A stretch of DNA of 21,271 nt from Saprospiraceae bacterium. GTDB lineage: Bacteria; Bacteroidota; Bacteroidia; Chitinophagales; Saprospiraceae. Position 1 is the stretch's first letter; every line of letters starts with the position of its first letter. Below the pieces are notes generated by a model, which searched no databases, was not told where the DNA came from, and saw only the letters and a list, made by a program, of their open reading frames with translations. Position numbers and translations under genes: made by a program. The stretch spans positions 1 through 21,271 of the forward strand of contig JAJCYJ010000538.1 of the NCBI GenBank assembly GCA_029262975.1, read 5' to 3'. Of the stretch, positions 1 through 8,830 are shown piece by piece.

Positions 1-4
1 CCTA

Positions 5-28
5 TCTGCAATAAAAATAAATTGCAGA
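5..28 (-). terminator. hairpin just after the TonB receptor stop codon
   Basis: An 8-bp perfect inverted repeat, TCTGCAAT at 5-12 and ATTGCAGA at 21-28, encloses an 8-nt AT-rich loop. It begins two bases beyond the receptor stop codon at 30-32. It could act as a 3' end or weak terminator for the minus-strand operon. No T-run follows within the few bases left in the window, so the terminator call is tentative. Whether a further gene follows (many such receptors have a surface lipoprotein partner downstream) cannot be seen. Confidence 0.35.
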
Positions 29-29
29 A

Positions 30-2642
30 TTAAAATGATATGGAATATGAAAGAGATGGAATGATAGGAATGGAGAAATTCGGCTGTAGGACTCGAACTC
101 TATCCTCAGGATCAACCGTATAGAATAAAGGATGGTTTTGACTATAGGAATTATAAATATTAAACTTAAGATCATGAAAAGTACGCCCTATTTGCCTGGA
201 ATAAAGAAGAGATAAATCAAGACGGTGTTGCCAACTGGTTCGTTTTTGATTTTTATAGCCTGGTTCATTAATATCAATGGGGTTAATACCCATATTCAAG
301 TCTAGTTCAGAAGTAACTAACAAGGGATGACCACTGGCCAGGTATGTACTTAACCCAAGCACAAGAGACTTAGATAATTGAAATGTATTAACTGACTTTA
401 ATTCGTGTACCCGATCAAATTGAAAGTCGTAGACATTTCCCAAATTAATATTTGAAAACTCCCTCGTTGATTTACTTAAAGTATAACTTATGAGGCTCTC
501 CCACCTTTTAGTGTTTACTTCTACACCTATTTCAAAACCATAACTTGTGGCCTTACCGACATTGCCAAAAAGTGATTCTACCGCAGAAGATTTTTCATAA
601 GCTATTTGAGAAGTGGAACTTTTATTCCGTGTATCTTTCAAATATATTTCTGTATTGATGCTTAGGCCTTCTCGTATGGATTTTTTGAATGCCAGGTTAT
701 AATGCCATGTCTCTTCGGGTGGTAGCGCATCATACGCAGGATACCATAGGTCGCGTGGCAAGTTTACTTCCGAGCCAGATAGCAGATGTACATATTGAAT
801 TACCCGTGACGCGGAAATCGAAATTGTGCTCTGAGGAGTGTAAAAATAATCAAGACTTAGTCTGGGTTGAAGATGAAAAAAATCGGAAGCATCAAAAGCA
901 AAATAACTTGTACGCAATCCGGCTTGAATTAGCATCTTTTTAGTCGTCCACGTATTCTCAATAAACGCATACCATTTGTTAGAATAAAGAGTGGATCTGT
1001 CTCTTAATGCTTCTACCGAAGAAAATTGCAAATCCTTTATTTCATCCAGCTCTTCTGAATCTTCATCAAAGAACTGAAAATTGGGAACGTAAGATTTTCT
1101 GAGCATTCCCAGGCCAGTTTTCACGCGATACTTGGACCAAGGATAGATATCTAACTCTGCTTTATATTCCATATCCTCATTAAAAGAGGAAATAGAATTA
1201 AAGAATAGTTGGTCCTGGTCTTCTTCCTGGTATTCTTCTTTCAATAAAACACCAAATTCACTAAAATATTTATTTTGACTGACTGACAAATGCAGGAATA
1301 CTGAAGGGGATAAAATACTCTGTAATCTTAAATTTATAACCTGGTTTCCCCAGGACAGTTCCGTTTCTTCTCTCACTTCGAGTAATCCTATTTCCTCAGG
1401 TTCTTCATTTTCTACCTTGCCTTTTATTAAATCCTTCCCTTTATAAAATGTTGCAAATAATTCGTTCCGTGTATTTATTTTAAAATTAACTTTGGCGATC
1501 AGGTCAAAATAATTGGTTCGATTTGAAGCCTCTTCTTCTGGAAACAAGGAGTTTTTAATTACCTCATTAAATCTGAATGTTGATGTTGACGCCCTGCCAT
1601 ACATAAAAAATGAAGACCTCCCCTTCCACAAGGGACCTTCTGACTTGAAATATCCGTCCTGAGGATTGACCCCCCCTCCGAATTTATAATTTTTATCATG
1701 CCCATCTTTCAACTTTATATCTATTACTGATGAAGATTTGTCTCCATATTGCGCCCGAAATCCCGACTTATAAATTTGAAGACTCCGTGTAGCATGGGGT
1801 GTAAAAATAGACGTCAATCCCAATGAATGAAAGGGATTGTAAATAGCGACGCCATCCAGTAAATATAAATTCTGATCATTACTTCCTCCTCTGATAAAAT
1901 ACCCCCCTGTGGCACCGCTTTGAATACCCGGAAGGGACTTGGCTGTCTGTAAGAGATCACTGCTCCCACCCAGCCCAGGAGCCCTGGTGGATAAGCGCAT
2001 TAACTTGTCATGGGCATATTTATTTCTTTCCTGATACCCTGAATTGGATTTGGATTCATCCACGATTATTTCCGGTAACATGTTTTTTGATGCCAGGCCT
2101 ATATCTCGATTAACGTGATTATAAAGAGGGATTTCAAATAGGCCTTTTTCATGACCCAAATAATGCACATTAAATGTATAATTATCCGGAGGAAGTGAAA
2201 TACTAAAATAACCGGTTTCATTAGATTCAAAGACTTGACCGGTGGTAACACAATGAACTGTTGCAAATGCAAGACGTTCGCCGCTCTCTTTTTCTACTAT
2301 ATATCCAAACCAATTATATTGGCTTCTTTTCTTTTTAGATATTATAAAAATAGAATTACTTTTTTTGACGGATAATTCTGTATTCTGTAGAATGTGATTC
2401 AGGATAGTTTCAACTTTTTCATTTTCAAATGTCATCGTCAAATCTCCCTCATCATTAAAAAGATCTTCGCTAAAAATGACAGTATACACAGAATAATCTG
2501 CTATTTTATTTAAAGCCTCAATATAAGAATCAGAAGAAAAGGAGATCGATATTCTCTGCTCGCCAATCTGCGCAGGAAGTGTTGAAGTAATCAGGGAGAT
2601 GACCACAATAAAGACAAATTTCAATTTAGGTTTTATTCGCAT
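30..2642 (-). CDS. TonB-dependent outer-membrane receptor with STN signalling domain (FecA-like)
   Basis: 870-aa outer-membrane active transporter and sensor. Residues 1-24 form a signal peptide. Residues about 30-103 fit a Secretin/TonB short N-terminal (STN) domain, the periplasmic part that contacts a FecR-type protein. Residues 111-186 fit a carboxypeptidase-regulatory-like beta-sandwich, with FATV and GYFSISLP segments. Residues about 215-315 are the plug, including YFIRGGSNDQNLYLLDGV and the RAQYGDKSSSVIDIKL stretch. The rest is beta-barrel ending in the aromatic C-terminus SYSISF typical of outer-membrane proteins. The start codon lies inside the upstream FecR gene (10-bp overlap), so the two are probably translationally coupled. 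The ligand cannot be read from the sequence. The plug style resembles Bacteroidota receptors that are not SusC, and no SusD gene is visible. Siderophore, peptide or oligosaccharide uptake are all possible. Confidence 0.9.
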   Translation of the reverse strand: MRIKPKLKFVFIVVISLITSTLPAQIGEQRISISFSSDSYIEALNKIADYSVYTVIFSEDLFNDEGDLTMTFENEKVETILNHILQNTELSVKKSNSIFIISKKKRSQYNWFGYIVEKESGERLAFATVHCVTTGQVFESNETGYFSISLPPDNYTFNVHYLGHEKGLFEIPLYNHVNRDIGLASKNMLPEIIVDESKSNSGYQERNKYAHDKLMRLSTRAPGLGGSSDLLQTAKSLPGIQSGATGGYFIRGGSNDQNLYLLDGVAIYNPFHSLGLTSIFTPHATRSLQIYKSGFRAQYGDKSSSVIDIKLKDGHDKNYKFGGGVNPQDGYFKSEGPLWKGRSSFFMYGRASTSTFRFNEVIKNSLFPEEEASNRTNYFDLIAKVNFKINTRNELFATFYKGKDLIKGKVENEEPEEIGLLEVREETELSWGNQVINLRLQSILSPSVFLHLSVSQNKYFSEFGVLLKEEYQEEDQDQLFFNSISSFNEDMEYKAELDIYPWSKYRVKTGLGMLRKSYVPNFQFFDEDSEELDEIKDLQFSSVEALRDRSTLYSNKWYAFIENTWTTKKMLIQAGLRTSYFAFDASDFFHLQPRLSLDYFYTPQSTISISASRVIQYVHLLSGSEVNLPRDLWYPAYDALPPEETWHYNLAFKKSIREGLSINTEIYLKDTRNKSSTSQIAYEKSSAVESLFGNVGKATSYGFEIGVEVNTKRWESLISYTLSKSTREFSNINLGNVYDFQFDRVHELKSVNTFQLSKSLVLGLSTYLASGHPLLVTSELDLNMGINPIDINEPGYKNQKRTSWQHRLDLSLLYSRQIGRTFHDLKFNIYNSYSQNHPLFYTVDPEDRVRVLQPNFSIPIIPSLSYSISF

Positions 2643-3589
2643 TGACCTCCTAAAATCACATATTTCAATTCGTTTTCAATGAGCTCGGCACCAAATAATG
2701 TCACAATTGACTCAAGGATTTCTTTTATCGATTGATTCGTAAAATTTCCTGTAAAGGAACAATCCTGAATTTGGCTTTCCAGTTCTATGCTCGTCCCAAA
2801 ATGTGCTTCCAGATTAAAAATAACTTCCTTTAAAATAGTCTGTTCGAATCTCAGTGAATCATAATACCAACTAAAGTTTTGCAATGACAATTGATCGAAA
2901 CGCTTCAAGGTGCCTTCCATCATGACTAACCGCTGATCCGGAACAAGAATATATTCCTGACTTCCATCCACCCGAGTCACGGAGATCTTACCTTCTAATA
3001 ACTGAACTTCAGGGTTATCTATGTCTTTGATATCATTTATAAAAAACTTTGTGCCCAGAACTGAAGTCCTGAGATTTGGAGATATCACGTGAAACGGCAT
3101 ATTTGCATCGTGCTTCACATCCCAATAAGCGGCGCCAGAAAGAGTTACCGATCTACCCTCTGCAAACTTCTCTTTATAAGAGATCTTAGTCCCTTCTGAT
3201 AATAAAAGTTTACTCCCGTCGGGTAATGTCACGGCATAATTATCCGAGGTCGATATGATGATGATGTCTTCTGTTGGTCTTAAAAGAAAAAATACCGAAG
3301 TCAATAGCAGGATTGAGGCGGCCATTCCTATCCATAAGCGAGGAAAAATGCTCGATCTTTTATCAGTCTTGCTAATTTTACTCATTAGTACACCAAAATC
3401 GCGGTCAAGGTCTACTTTTATATTTGCCCCATATTGATCACTTAATTCCCAGGCTTCATAGATTCGATTAGCGAGCAGGCTATTTTCTTCAGAAGAATGC
3501 TTCCACTGATCCAGTTCAATTCGCTCTTTTTCAGTAATCGTACCTGAAAGTTCTTTTTGTAAATATTCTATGTAAAGATCTTCATTCAT
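2633..3589 (-). CDS. FecR-family anti-sigma / sigma regulator
   Basis: 318-aa inner-membrane regulator passing a signal from the TonB receptor to the ECF sigma factor. Residues 1-80 are a hydrophilic cytoplasmic part of the kind that binds sigma, without a clear classical anti-sigma motif. Residues 84-103 (LWIGMAASILLLTSVFFLL) form one membrane span. Residues about 115-212 are the periplasmic FecR domain, with the LPDGSKLLLSEGT and VLGTKFFI segments. Residues about 246-313 match the DUF4974 domain common at the C-terminus of Bacteroidota FecR proteins, which probably contacts the receptor STN domain. The start ATG at 3587-3589 directly abuts the sigma factor stop codon at 3590-3592, and the 3' end overlaps the receptor start. 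This is a tightly coupled operon. The normal length and intact domains suggest a functional protein. Confidence 0.93.
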   Translation of the reverse strand: MNEDLYIEYLQKELSGTITEKERIELDQWKHSSEENSLLANRIYEAWELSDQYGANIKVDLDRDFGVLMSKISKTDKRSSIFPRLWIGMAASILLLTSVFFLLRPTEDIIIISTSDNYAVTLPDGSKLLLSEGTKISYKEKFAEGRSVTLSGAAYWDVKHDANMPFHVISPNLRTSVLGTKFFINDIKDIDNPEVQLLEGKISVTRVDGSQEYILVPDQRLVMMEGTLKRFDQLSLQNFSWYYDSLRFEQTILKEVIFNLEAHFGTSIELESQIQDCSFTGNFTNQSIKEILESIVTLFGAELIENELKYVILGGQCE

Positions 3590-4222
3590 TTATAAGTAGT
3601 GATAGCAACTTAACAGTTCAAAAGCGATAATCCCCCATTCACTCAGTACTAAAGTTATAAATATGGTCTTGAGAAGTCCTTGATATTGTTGTATTTCATT
3701 ACGAATAATCTTAAGCGCTTTTGTCATTTGGTTTTCTATTGTCTTTGTAGAAATTCCAAGTTTTGCTGCAATTTCGAAGTGAGAATACCCTTCCATGCGA
3801 CAGAGCATAAATACCGCCCTACATCTTTCCGGTAATCGGTCTATGGCTGTCATTACAACTTCTTTCAGTTCTTTTTCCTCGTATTCCTGATCTGGTTGTC
3901 TACGGTCATCAGTTATAAAACTCAATGGTTCCGGACCTGAAGACATATGATGCTTTCGCGACTTAATAATGTTGATCGAACGATTAATGACACTGCGTTT
4001 GAGATACGGAAGTAATTCCGACTCATCTTTGAGTTTGTCTCGGTTCTTCCAAAGTTCTAAAAAGACTTCCTGAACCGCGTCACGACTTATATGCTGATCT
4101 TTCAGGATTTGATATGAAGTAATAACCAGAATTCGGTAATAGCGATCGAAGATATTTCTAAATGCAGTTTGCTCGCCCGATCTAAAATCACTGATAAGTT
4201 GCTGTTCTGTCTTTACTTCCAA
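3590..4222 (-). CDS. ECF-type RNA polymerase sigma-70 factor (FecI-like) with hydrophobic C-terminal tail
   Basis: 210-aa extracytoplasmic-function sigma factor. Residues about 21-92 carry region 2, including the DAVQEVFLELWKNRD core-binding segment and the YLKRSVINRSINIIKSR -10-recognition segment. Residues about 122-172 carry region 4: LPERCRAVFMLCRMEGYSHFEIAAKLG, then a helix-turn-helix and the STKTIENQMTKALK recognition helix. After region 4 a strongly hydrophobic tail (about 183-205, GLLKTIFITLVLSEWG onward) could touch the membrane or the FecR protein; similar tails occur in Bacteroidota ECF factors. It is first in the sigma-FecR-receptor operon and probably directs transcription of it. 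No clear promoter was found in the 250 bp upstream. The function is secure; the regulon is unknown. Confidence 0.94.
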   Translation of the reverse strand: MEVKTEQQLISDFRSGEQTAFRNIFDRYYRILVITSYQILKDQHISRDAVQEVFLELWKNRDKLKDESELLPYLKRSVINRSINIIKSRKHHMSSGPEPLSFITDDRRQPDQEYEEKELKEVVMTAIDRLPERCRAVFMLCRMEGYSHFEIAAKLGISTKTIENQMTKALKIIRNEIQQYQGLLKTIFITLVLSEWGIIAFELLSCYHYL

Positions 4223-4472
4223 GAAATAAACTCATTGATGAATACACGTGGTCAGAACGCAATTAAAACAATATGTAGTATTATATGAAAATTAATAGCT
4301 TGAATACTCTGATATTATTTTGGACATATTACGCCTGGCCCTTCGTTATTAGGGTTCATTTATTTTAAGTATATAAAAATATCAGAATTCTTTTCCTTGG
4401 AGTTTTATCTCTAAGCATTATTATAGTATATTGATCAACTTAGAACGGATCACATTATAAAAAAGTCGGACG

Positions 4473-5255
4473 ATGATTTATCAACATTGGTTGCTTGTAA
4501 TTGACGATCATATTGCTAATCTTACCCTTAACAGGCCAGACAAAAAAAACCGATTTGATAGCACCACGTTTTTAGAATTAGATGAAATTACGAAGGAGCT
4601 TGCTTCGAATGATGATGTCTGGGTGGTCATCCTAAGGGCTAGTGGAAAGGATTTTTCTGCGGGTGTCGATGTCCAGTTAATCCGAGATTTAATAGGCAGT
4701 GAAAAGGCAGATTTCAAAAAGAATCTACAATCATCACAGGAGATACTAGATCGTTTTGAAGCACTTAACAAACCAGTAATAGCTGCTCTCCAGGGTCATG
4801 TGATAGGAGGAGGTCTGATACTTGCGCTTTGTTGTGATTTCAGAATTGCGTCAGAACATACGGTGGTTTGTCTACCAGAAGTAAAAAGAAGCATAGGGGT
4901 GATCATGGGAACGCAGCGCATTACTCGCACCATAGGTATTGCCAACACCAAAGAACTTGTGATGTTAGGAAATAGCGTATCCGCTGAAAAAGGATTGCAA
5001 ATGGGATTATTTAAAGAAGTGGTGCCCGATATCTCATTAGAAGAACATGTAATCGGATTGGCAAGACAATTATTACAATTACCTCCTCTCGCAGTACGTC
5101 TCTGCAAAAAGATTATTATTGAAGGTCAATTTGAAGATCGCGCCGGGCAGGATCTAGAAATTCGGGCACAAGCTGAATTGTTGGATTCCGAAGACTTCAA
5201 AGAAGCTATTGCCAGTTTTTATGAGAAGCGGCAACCTATTTATCAAGGAAAATAA
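4473..5255 (+). CDS. enoyl-CoA hydratase/isomerase (crotonase) family protein
   Basis: 260-aa crotonase fold enzyme, expected to act on a 2-enoyl-CoA thioester in the cytoplasm. The N-terminal LTLNRPDKKNRFD is the family signature. The two oxyanion-hole segments are FSAGVD (61-66) and IGGG (111-114). Glu136 (LPEV) and Glu161 (TKEL) align with the two catalytic glutamates of classical enoyl-CoA hydratase (Glu144 and Glu164 of the rat enzyme), so true hydration chemistry is plausible. The length is normal for a single-domain enzyme. It stands alone, divergent from the sigma-factor operon and convergent with the aldo/keto reductase gene 78 bp downstream. No beta-oxidation partners are in the window, so the pathway (fatty acid, branched-chain amino acid or aromatic degradation) cannot be named. 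No Shine-Dalgarno motif precedes the ATG. Confidence 0.88.
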   Translation: MIYQHWLLVIDDHIANLTLNRPDKKNRFDSTTFLELDEITKELASNDDVWVVILRASGKDFSAGVDVQLIRDLIGSEKADFKKNLQSSQEILDRFEALNKPVIAALQGHVIGGGLILALCCDFRIASEHTVVCLPEVKRSIGVIMGTQRITRTIGIANTKELVMLGNSVSAEKGLQMGLFKEVVPDISLEEHVIGLARQLLQLPPLAVRLCKKIIIEGQFEDRAGQDLEIRAQAELLDSEDFKEAIASFYEKRQPIYQGK

Positions 5256-5333
5256 AGAGAGAGCAACCAGAATATTTCGCCGCATTCTTATTAGCAAGTT
5301 ACATACGAAGCATGACTATTTAGTGCGCTAACT

Positions 5334-6266
5334 CTAAATTCGCTTTAGATATTCATACATTTTTTCGCGGATCTCTTTATCGGGCATCCTGCCATATCCA
5401 GCTTGCATATTATCTATGGCATGATGTGGTTTTGAGGTGCCAGGGATAACACATGTCACCTGAGGATTAGATATGATAAACTTAAGGAAAAATTGCCCCC
5501 AACTTTCTATATCAAATTCTATCGCCCATGGAGGCAGACTCTTGTCTTTAACTTTGTTAAATAATGACCCGCTGGCAAATGGCATATTTATGATAGTGGC
5601 TGCCCCATACCGGGCACATGTCTCAAAAAGGGTTTTTTCTGCATGTCTTGAAAGAATAGAATAATTAAACTGCACAAAATCAGGGCGTTCGGATTTTATC
5701 ACACGCTCCAAATCAGAATGAGCATAATCTGTATAATGAGTAATACCCCAATAGCGGATTTTGTCTTGTTCTTTCCACTTTTTAAGTGTTGTGACATGAG
5801 TCTTCCAATCTTTCAAATTATGAATCTGAATAAGATCCATTTTGGACCTTCTCATATATCTCATAGATCGGTTCATCTGTGCGATACCATCTTCTTTACC
5901 ATTTGTCCAAACTTTTGTAGCATAAAAAAAGTTATCCTGAAAGTCCAAAGCTGATGTTAGATCTCCCACAACTCTCTCTGAACTGGCATACATTGGAGAT
6001 GAATCAATGACACTTCCCCCCAATCTATTTACTTCTTTTAAGACTTCAGATAATGTCATCCCTGACTCCTGGTCGTCGCCAATATAAAAAGTCTGATAAG
6101 TTCCTAAGCCAACTACTGGAAGTAGCTCTCCTGTTGCGCTAATTGGTCTTCTGATCATATCTGTATAATCGTAAAATAATTCTCTTGTGGGCAGCACAGA
6201 ACCAATACCTAAAATGCTCCCAAGTTTTAAGATAGTTCTCCTTGTGATGCCGTTCGTCTTTTTCAT
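5334..6266 (-). CDS. Tat-exported aldo/keto reductase
   Basis: 310-aa NAD(P)H-dependent aldo/keto reductase. The N-terminus has a twin-arginine signal (TRRTILK, Arg9-Arg10) followed by a hydrophobic glycine-rich stretch (about 14-25), so it is probably exported folded with its cofactor. The catalytic tetrad is readable as Asp88 (VIDSSPMY), Tyr93, Lys118 (ATKVW) and His149 (LIQIHNL). The C-terminal CVIPGTSKPHH (cofactor-phosphate loop) is also present. The family reduces aldehydes, ketones or keto sugars; the substrate is unknown. It is divergent from the catabolic locus starting at 6620, with a 353-bp shared upstream region, and convergent with the crotonase gene. Tat export of a nicotinamide-dependent enzyme is known for some Bacteroidota and Planctomycetes reductases and suggests a tightly bound cofactor. 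Confidence 0.88.
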   Translation of the reverse strand: MKKTNGITRRTILKLGSILGIGSVLPTRELFYDYTDMIRRPISATGELLPVVGLGTYQTFYIGDDQESGMTLSEVLKEVNRLGGSVIDSSPMYASSERVVGDLTSALDFQDNFFYATKVWTNGKEDGIAQMNRSMRYMRRSKMDLIQIHNLKDWKTHVTTLKKWKEQDKIRYWGITHYTDYAHSDLERVIKSERPDFVQFNYSILSRHAEKTLFETCARYGAATIINMPFASGSLFNKVKDKSLPPWAIEFDIESWGQFFLKFIISNPQVTCVIPGTSKPHHAIDNMQAGYGRMPDKEIREKMYEYLKRI

Positions 6267-6619
6267 ATAAAAGGAAACTTTTAACCATTAGTAAGGTACA
6301 AAGTAAACGTCTACAGCTAAATATTATTGATATACCGATCATGTAAGTTGGTAGAAAAGTACTTTAGATATTCCCGTGGTCATTCTATAAATTGATGCCC
6401 TTTGTCGCATCTAAAAGCCATTGAAACTGTGGATATTGTCAGAAAAAACATGATTCGATCTTAATTTAGCATGTAGAACTATACAGAAACTTAATCCTCG
6501 ATAAGGTTATTCGCAGGGAGTAAGTCTTGCCTGAATTCTGAAATGCGCTTAGTTCACACTCCTAATATTTAATATGAGTTTATATTATACTTTTACACTG
6601 AATCTTATGTATAAGCAAC
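6267..6619. other. 353-bp divergent intergenic region, probable promoters for both flanking genes
   Basis: This gap separates the minus-strand aldo/keto reductase from the plus-strand catabolic locus, so it should hold two divergent promoters. I see no confident Bacteroidota promoter (TTTG plus TAnnTTTG at correct spacing), no strong hairpin, no tRNA and no supported small gene. The final 60 bases before 6620 are very AT-rich. Confidence 0.4.
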
Positions 6620-7441
6620 ATGGCAAGTGATCTTTCAAATCTTTGTATCCATACAATTACTACAAAACGATGGCCCCTTGAAAAGGCGGTAAATGAATAT
6701 TGTAAAAAGGGAATTGGAGGCATAAGTGTATGGGGAAATGCAATTCAACGGATGGGCGCAATAAAGGCAGGCGAGATTTTAAAATCGTACCCAATAGAGG
6801 TCGTCTCCCTTGTCAGAGGAGGATTCTTTGCCCATGCATCTGAACAAAAACGTCAGGAAGCTCTTGATCATAATAAGAAATTGATGGATGATTCAGCTGC
6901 CCTCGAAGCCCCTCTTCTTGTAATGTTATGCGGTGCAGATCCCACCCAGTCTCTCGAAACATCAAGATCCCAGATTCAGGCAGGTATAGAAGAGATTATC
7001 CCATATGCCAAAGCACATAATGTAAAGTTGGGCATCGAACCGCTTCACCCCATGTATTCGTATAAAAGATGCGCTATTAATACCTTAAGTCAGGCCAATA
7101 CCATCGTAGAAGATATCAATGATGATACTGTTGGAGTCATCATCGATGTTTTTCATACCTGGTGGGATGAAAACCTCAGATCTGAAATTATGAGATGTGG
7201 TAAAAACAATCATATCATGGGCTACCATCTTGGCGATTGGAGAATGCCAATGTCTGATATGCTTAATGACCGCCCGCTCATGGGAGAAGGATGTATTGAC
7301 CTGCCTAAAATAGGATCCTGGATTAAGGAAGCTGGTTTTACCGGATTTGACGAAGTAGAAGTTTTTTCAAATAAATATTGGGATCTAGATCAAAATCTGT
7401 TCTTAGATCAAATAATTAAAGCATACCAGGATCATTGCTAA
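6620..7441 (+). CDS. sugar phosphate isomerase/epimerase-type TIM barrel (AP_endonuc_2 family), paralogue 1
   Basis: 273-aa cytoplasmic xylose-isomerase-like TIM barrel. Likely metal ligands are Glu140 (GIEPLHP), Asp176 (IIDVFH), His203 (YHLGDW) and Glu247 (DEVEVFS), the usual E-D-H-E set of this superfamily. It shares about 63% identity (hand alignment over 270 residues) with the protein encoded at 10550-11365, so the two arose by duplication. This copy differs from its sister in active-site-adjacent stretches: YKRCAIN versus ASRSAIN, HLGDW versus HICDW, and DRPLMG versus DRGLMG. Family members act as isomerases and epimerases, but also as beta-eliminating lyases or hydratases on 3-keto sugars (for example the LgdB1/LgdB2 pair of levoglucosan catabolism). 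The exact reaction is unknown. It is first in the eleven-gene plus-strand locus; ATG 6620 is the only sensible start. Confidence 0.85.
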   Translation: MASDLSNLCIHTITTKRWPLEKAVNEYCKKGIGGISVWGNAIQRMGAIKAGEILKSYPIEVVSLVRGGFFAHASEQKRQEALDHNKKLMDDSAALEAPLLVMLCGADPTQSLETSRSQIQAGIEEIIPYAKAHNVKLGIEPLHPMYSYKRCAINTLSQANTIVEDINDDTVGVIIDVFHTWWDENLRSEIMRCGKNNHIMGYHLGDWRMPMSDMLNDRPLMGEGCIDLPKIGSWIKEAGFTGFDEVEVFSNKYWDLDQNLFLDQIIKAYQDHC

Positions 7442-7641
7442 CTTGACATGAATGCTCTATTTTTAATCGAATCTACTTCATATGCTTATGATAATATCAA
7501 TTATCAACTTTGAAGAAACCTGGTACATTGATAAAGAAGAATTTAATTACTTTAGCCATTATAAGATGCCAGCATATTCTATAAGCAAAGCATCTTGATT
7601 AGTATAATAGAATTTAGAAACCTAATATAAATATTTAAGAA

Positions 7642-8676
7642 ATGAAACGGTATTTTCAAATTGCATTAACTGTTCTCTTTTCCCTAAACATTGTTGCAAA
7701 CACCTACTCTGCTGAACTATATAGCACACAAGAAATAGGATCTGATTTCATGGGTATGTGGACCCTGGATATTGATGGAGGAGGAGTGGGTTGGTTGCAT
7801 GTGCACGAAGATCATGGTTATCTTGATGCAGAACTTTTATGGATCGGAGGAAGTGTCCTCCCTGTCTCACATGTTTATTTTAAAGATGAAAATAATCTTG
7901 TGGTAACACGCACCCAACCTGTTGAAAAAGAAGCGAAATCAGCAGATATGTTACGGACCCATGTGAAGACCTTTCGGCTAGATATAACAAGGGTAAATGA
8001 TCAGATATTTGGGTATATGACTGGTCCTAACCATGATGATAAGGGTGAAAATATTTCTTCCTTTGTAGGCAGGAGACTCCCTCCTGTCGGTAAGGCACCT
8101 GATCTTAGCAAACTGAAATATGGCAAAGCTATAGAGCTTTTTAATGGCAAAAATTTAGAGGGCTGGAGAATGGTTAATCCCGATAGCAAGAATGGTTTCA
8201 AAGTTGTAAATGGTGTCATGGTAAATGACCCTGTTCAGGAAGATGGGCATCATGTCTACTATGGAAATTTAAGAACAAATCAGACATTTGAAGATTTCAA
8301 TTTGAAGCTTGAAGTCAATGTACCATCAGGAAATAATAGTGGTATTTATCTGAAAGGCATGTATGAAGTTCAGGTTTTCGATTCATATGGGAAGGAGCTG
8401 GATTCACATAATATGGGTGCTGTGTATAGTAGAATTAAACCTGTAGTAAATGCAGAGAAGCCAGGTGGAGAATGGCAATCATTTGATATTACACTCTGTG
8501 AGCGACACGTCACAGTCATCCTTAATGGCAAGAAAATAATTGATAATCAACCCGTATTTGGTCCTACTGGAGGAGCCATAATATCTGATGTATTTGCAGC
8601 TGGCCCGATTTATCTCCAGGGAGATCATGGCAATGTTTCTTACCGAAATTTTGAATTAAGTCCGATTATAAAATGA
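7642..8676 (+). CDS. exported DUF1080 (3-keto-disaccharide hydrolase family) protein
   Basis: 344-aa secreted protein. Residues 1-24 form a signal peptide ending TYSA. Residues about 30-150 form a lipocalin-like beta domain often fused to DUF1080 (FMGMWTLDIDGGGVGWL, AELLWIGGSVLPV). Residues about 162-341 form the jelly-roll DUF1080 domain with the hallmark opening AIELFNGKNLEGW and the NNSGIYLKGMYEVQVFDSYG and GPIYLQGDHGNVSYRNF blocks. Pfam PF06439 is now named 3-keto-disaccharide hydrolase because members cleave 3-oxidised glycosides, though many are uncharacterised and some may simply bind carbohydrate. It lies between the two isomerase-like paralogues, flanked by gaps of 200 and 413 bp, so it may have its own promoter. 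A role in cleaving an oxidised glycoside in the periplasm is inference from family and context. Confidence 0.85.
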   Translation: MKRYFQIALTVLFSLNIVANTYSAELYSTQEIGSDFMGMWTLDIDGGGVGWLHVHEDHGYLDAELLWIGGSVLPVSHVYFKDENNLVVTRTQPVEKEAKSADMLRTHVKTFRLDITRVNDQIFGYMTGPNHDDKGENISSFVGRRLPPVGKAPDLSKLKYGKAIELFNGKNLEGWRMVNPDSKNGFKVVNGVMVNDPVQEDGHHVYYGNLRTNQTFEDFNLKLEVNVPSGNNSGIYLKGMYEVQVFDSYGKELDSHNMGAVYSRIKPVVNAEKPGGEWQSFDITLCERHVTVILNGKKIIDNQPVFGPTGGAIISDVFAAGPIYLQGDHGNVSYRNFELSPIIK

Positions 8677-8810
8677 TTGTCTCATCTATGCTGTAACTGG
8701 GCTAATCTTAATTTTTAGAAATACACTTTTACAAAAAAGGCAAGTCATTAATCGAAATACTCCGTGTGATTGTAAGATAAGGTATGTAGGTACATTATTT
8801 GTCATGTATA

Positions 8811-8830
8811 AATATTGCACAATATTGCAT
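8811..8830. promoter_or_regulatory. tandem 10-bp direct repeat, possible operator
   Basis: Two adjacent copies, AATATTGCAC (8811-8820) and AATATTGCAT (8821-8830), differ only in the last base. The period equals one helical turn, which would place both copies on the same face of the DNA. AATATT within each copy is itself palindromic. A regulator-binding site for the downstream genes is possible, but no known regulator is encoded nearby. Confidence 0.3.

Noticed and set aside
689..943. Open frame opposite the TonB receptor gene
   Set aside because: It is wholly inside a strongly supported receptor gene on the other strand and has no domain or signal of its own. The same applies to other antisense frames across the window.
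4223..4472. Promoter elements in the 250-bp region between the sigma-factor and crotonase genes
   Set aside because: TTTTGG-like and TATT-rich words occur, but no pair at proper Bacteroidota promoter spacing was found on either strand.
7482..7598. Possible 38-codon small gene in the gap before the DUF1080 gene
   Set aside because: It has an ATG and a stop but no ribosome-binding signal, no recognisable domain and a composition like the AT-rich spacer. It cannot be supported without conservation data.
8781..8795. GTAGGTAC in the 413-bp gap as an outlying copy of the array core
   Set aside because: Only eight bases match, the flanks do not form the hairpin, and no other block of the repeat is present.
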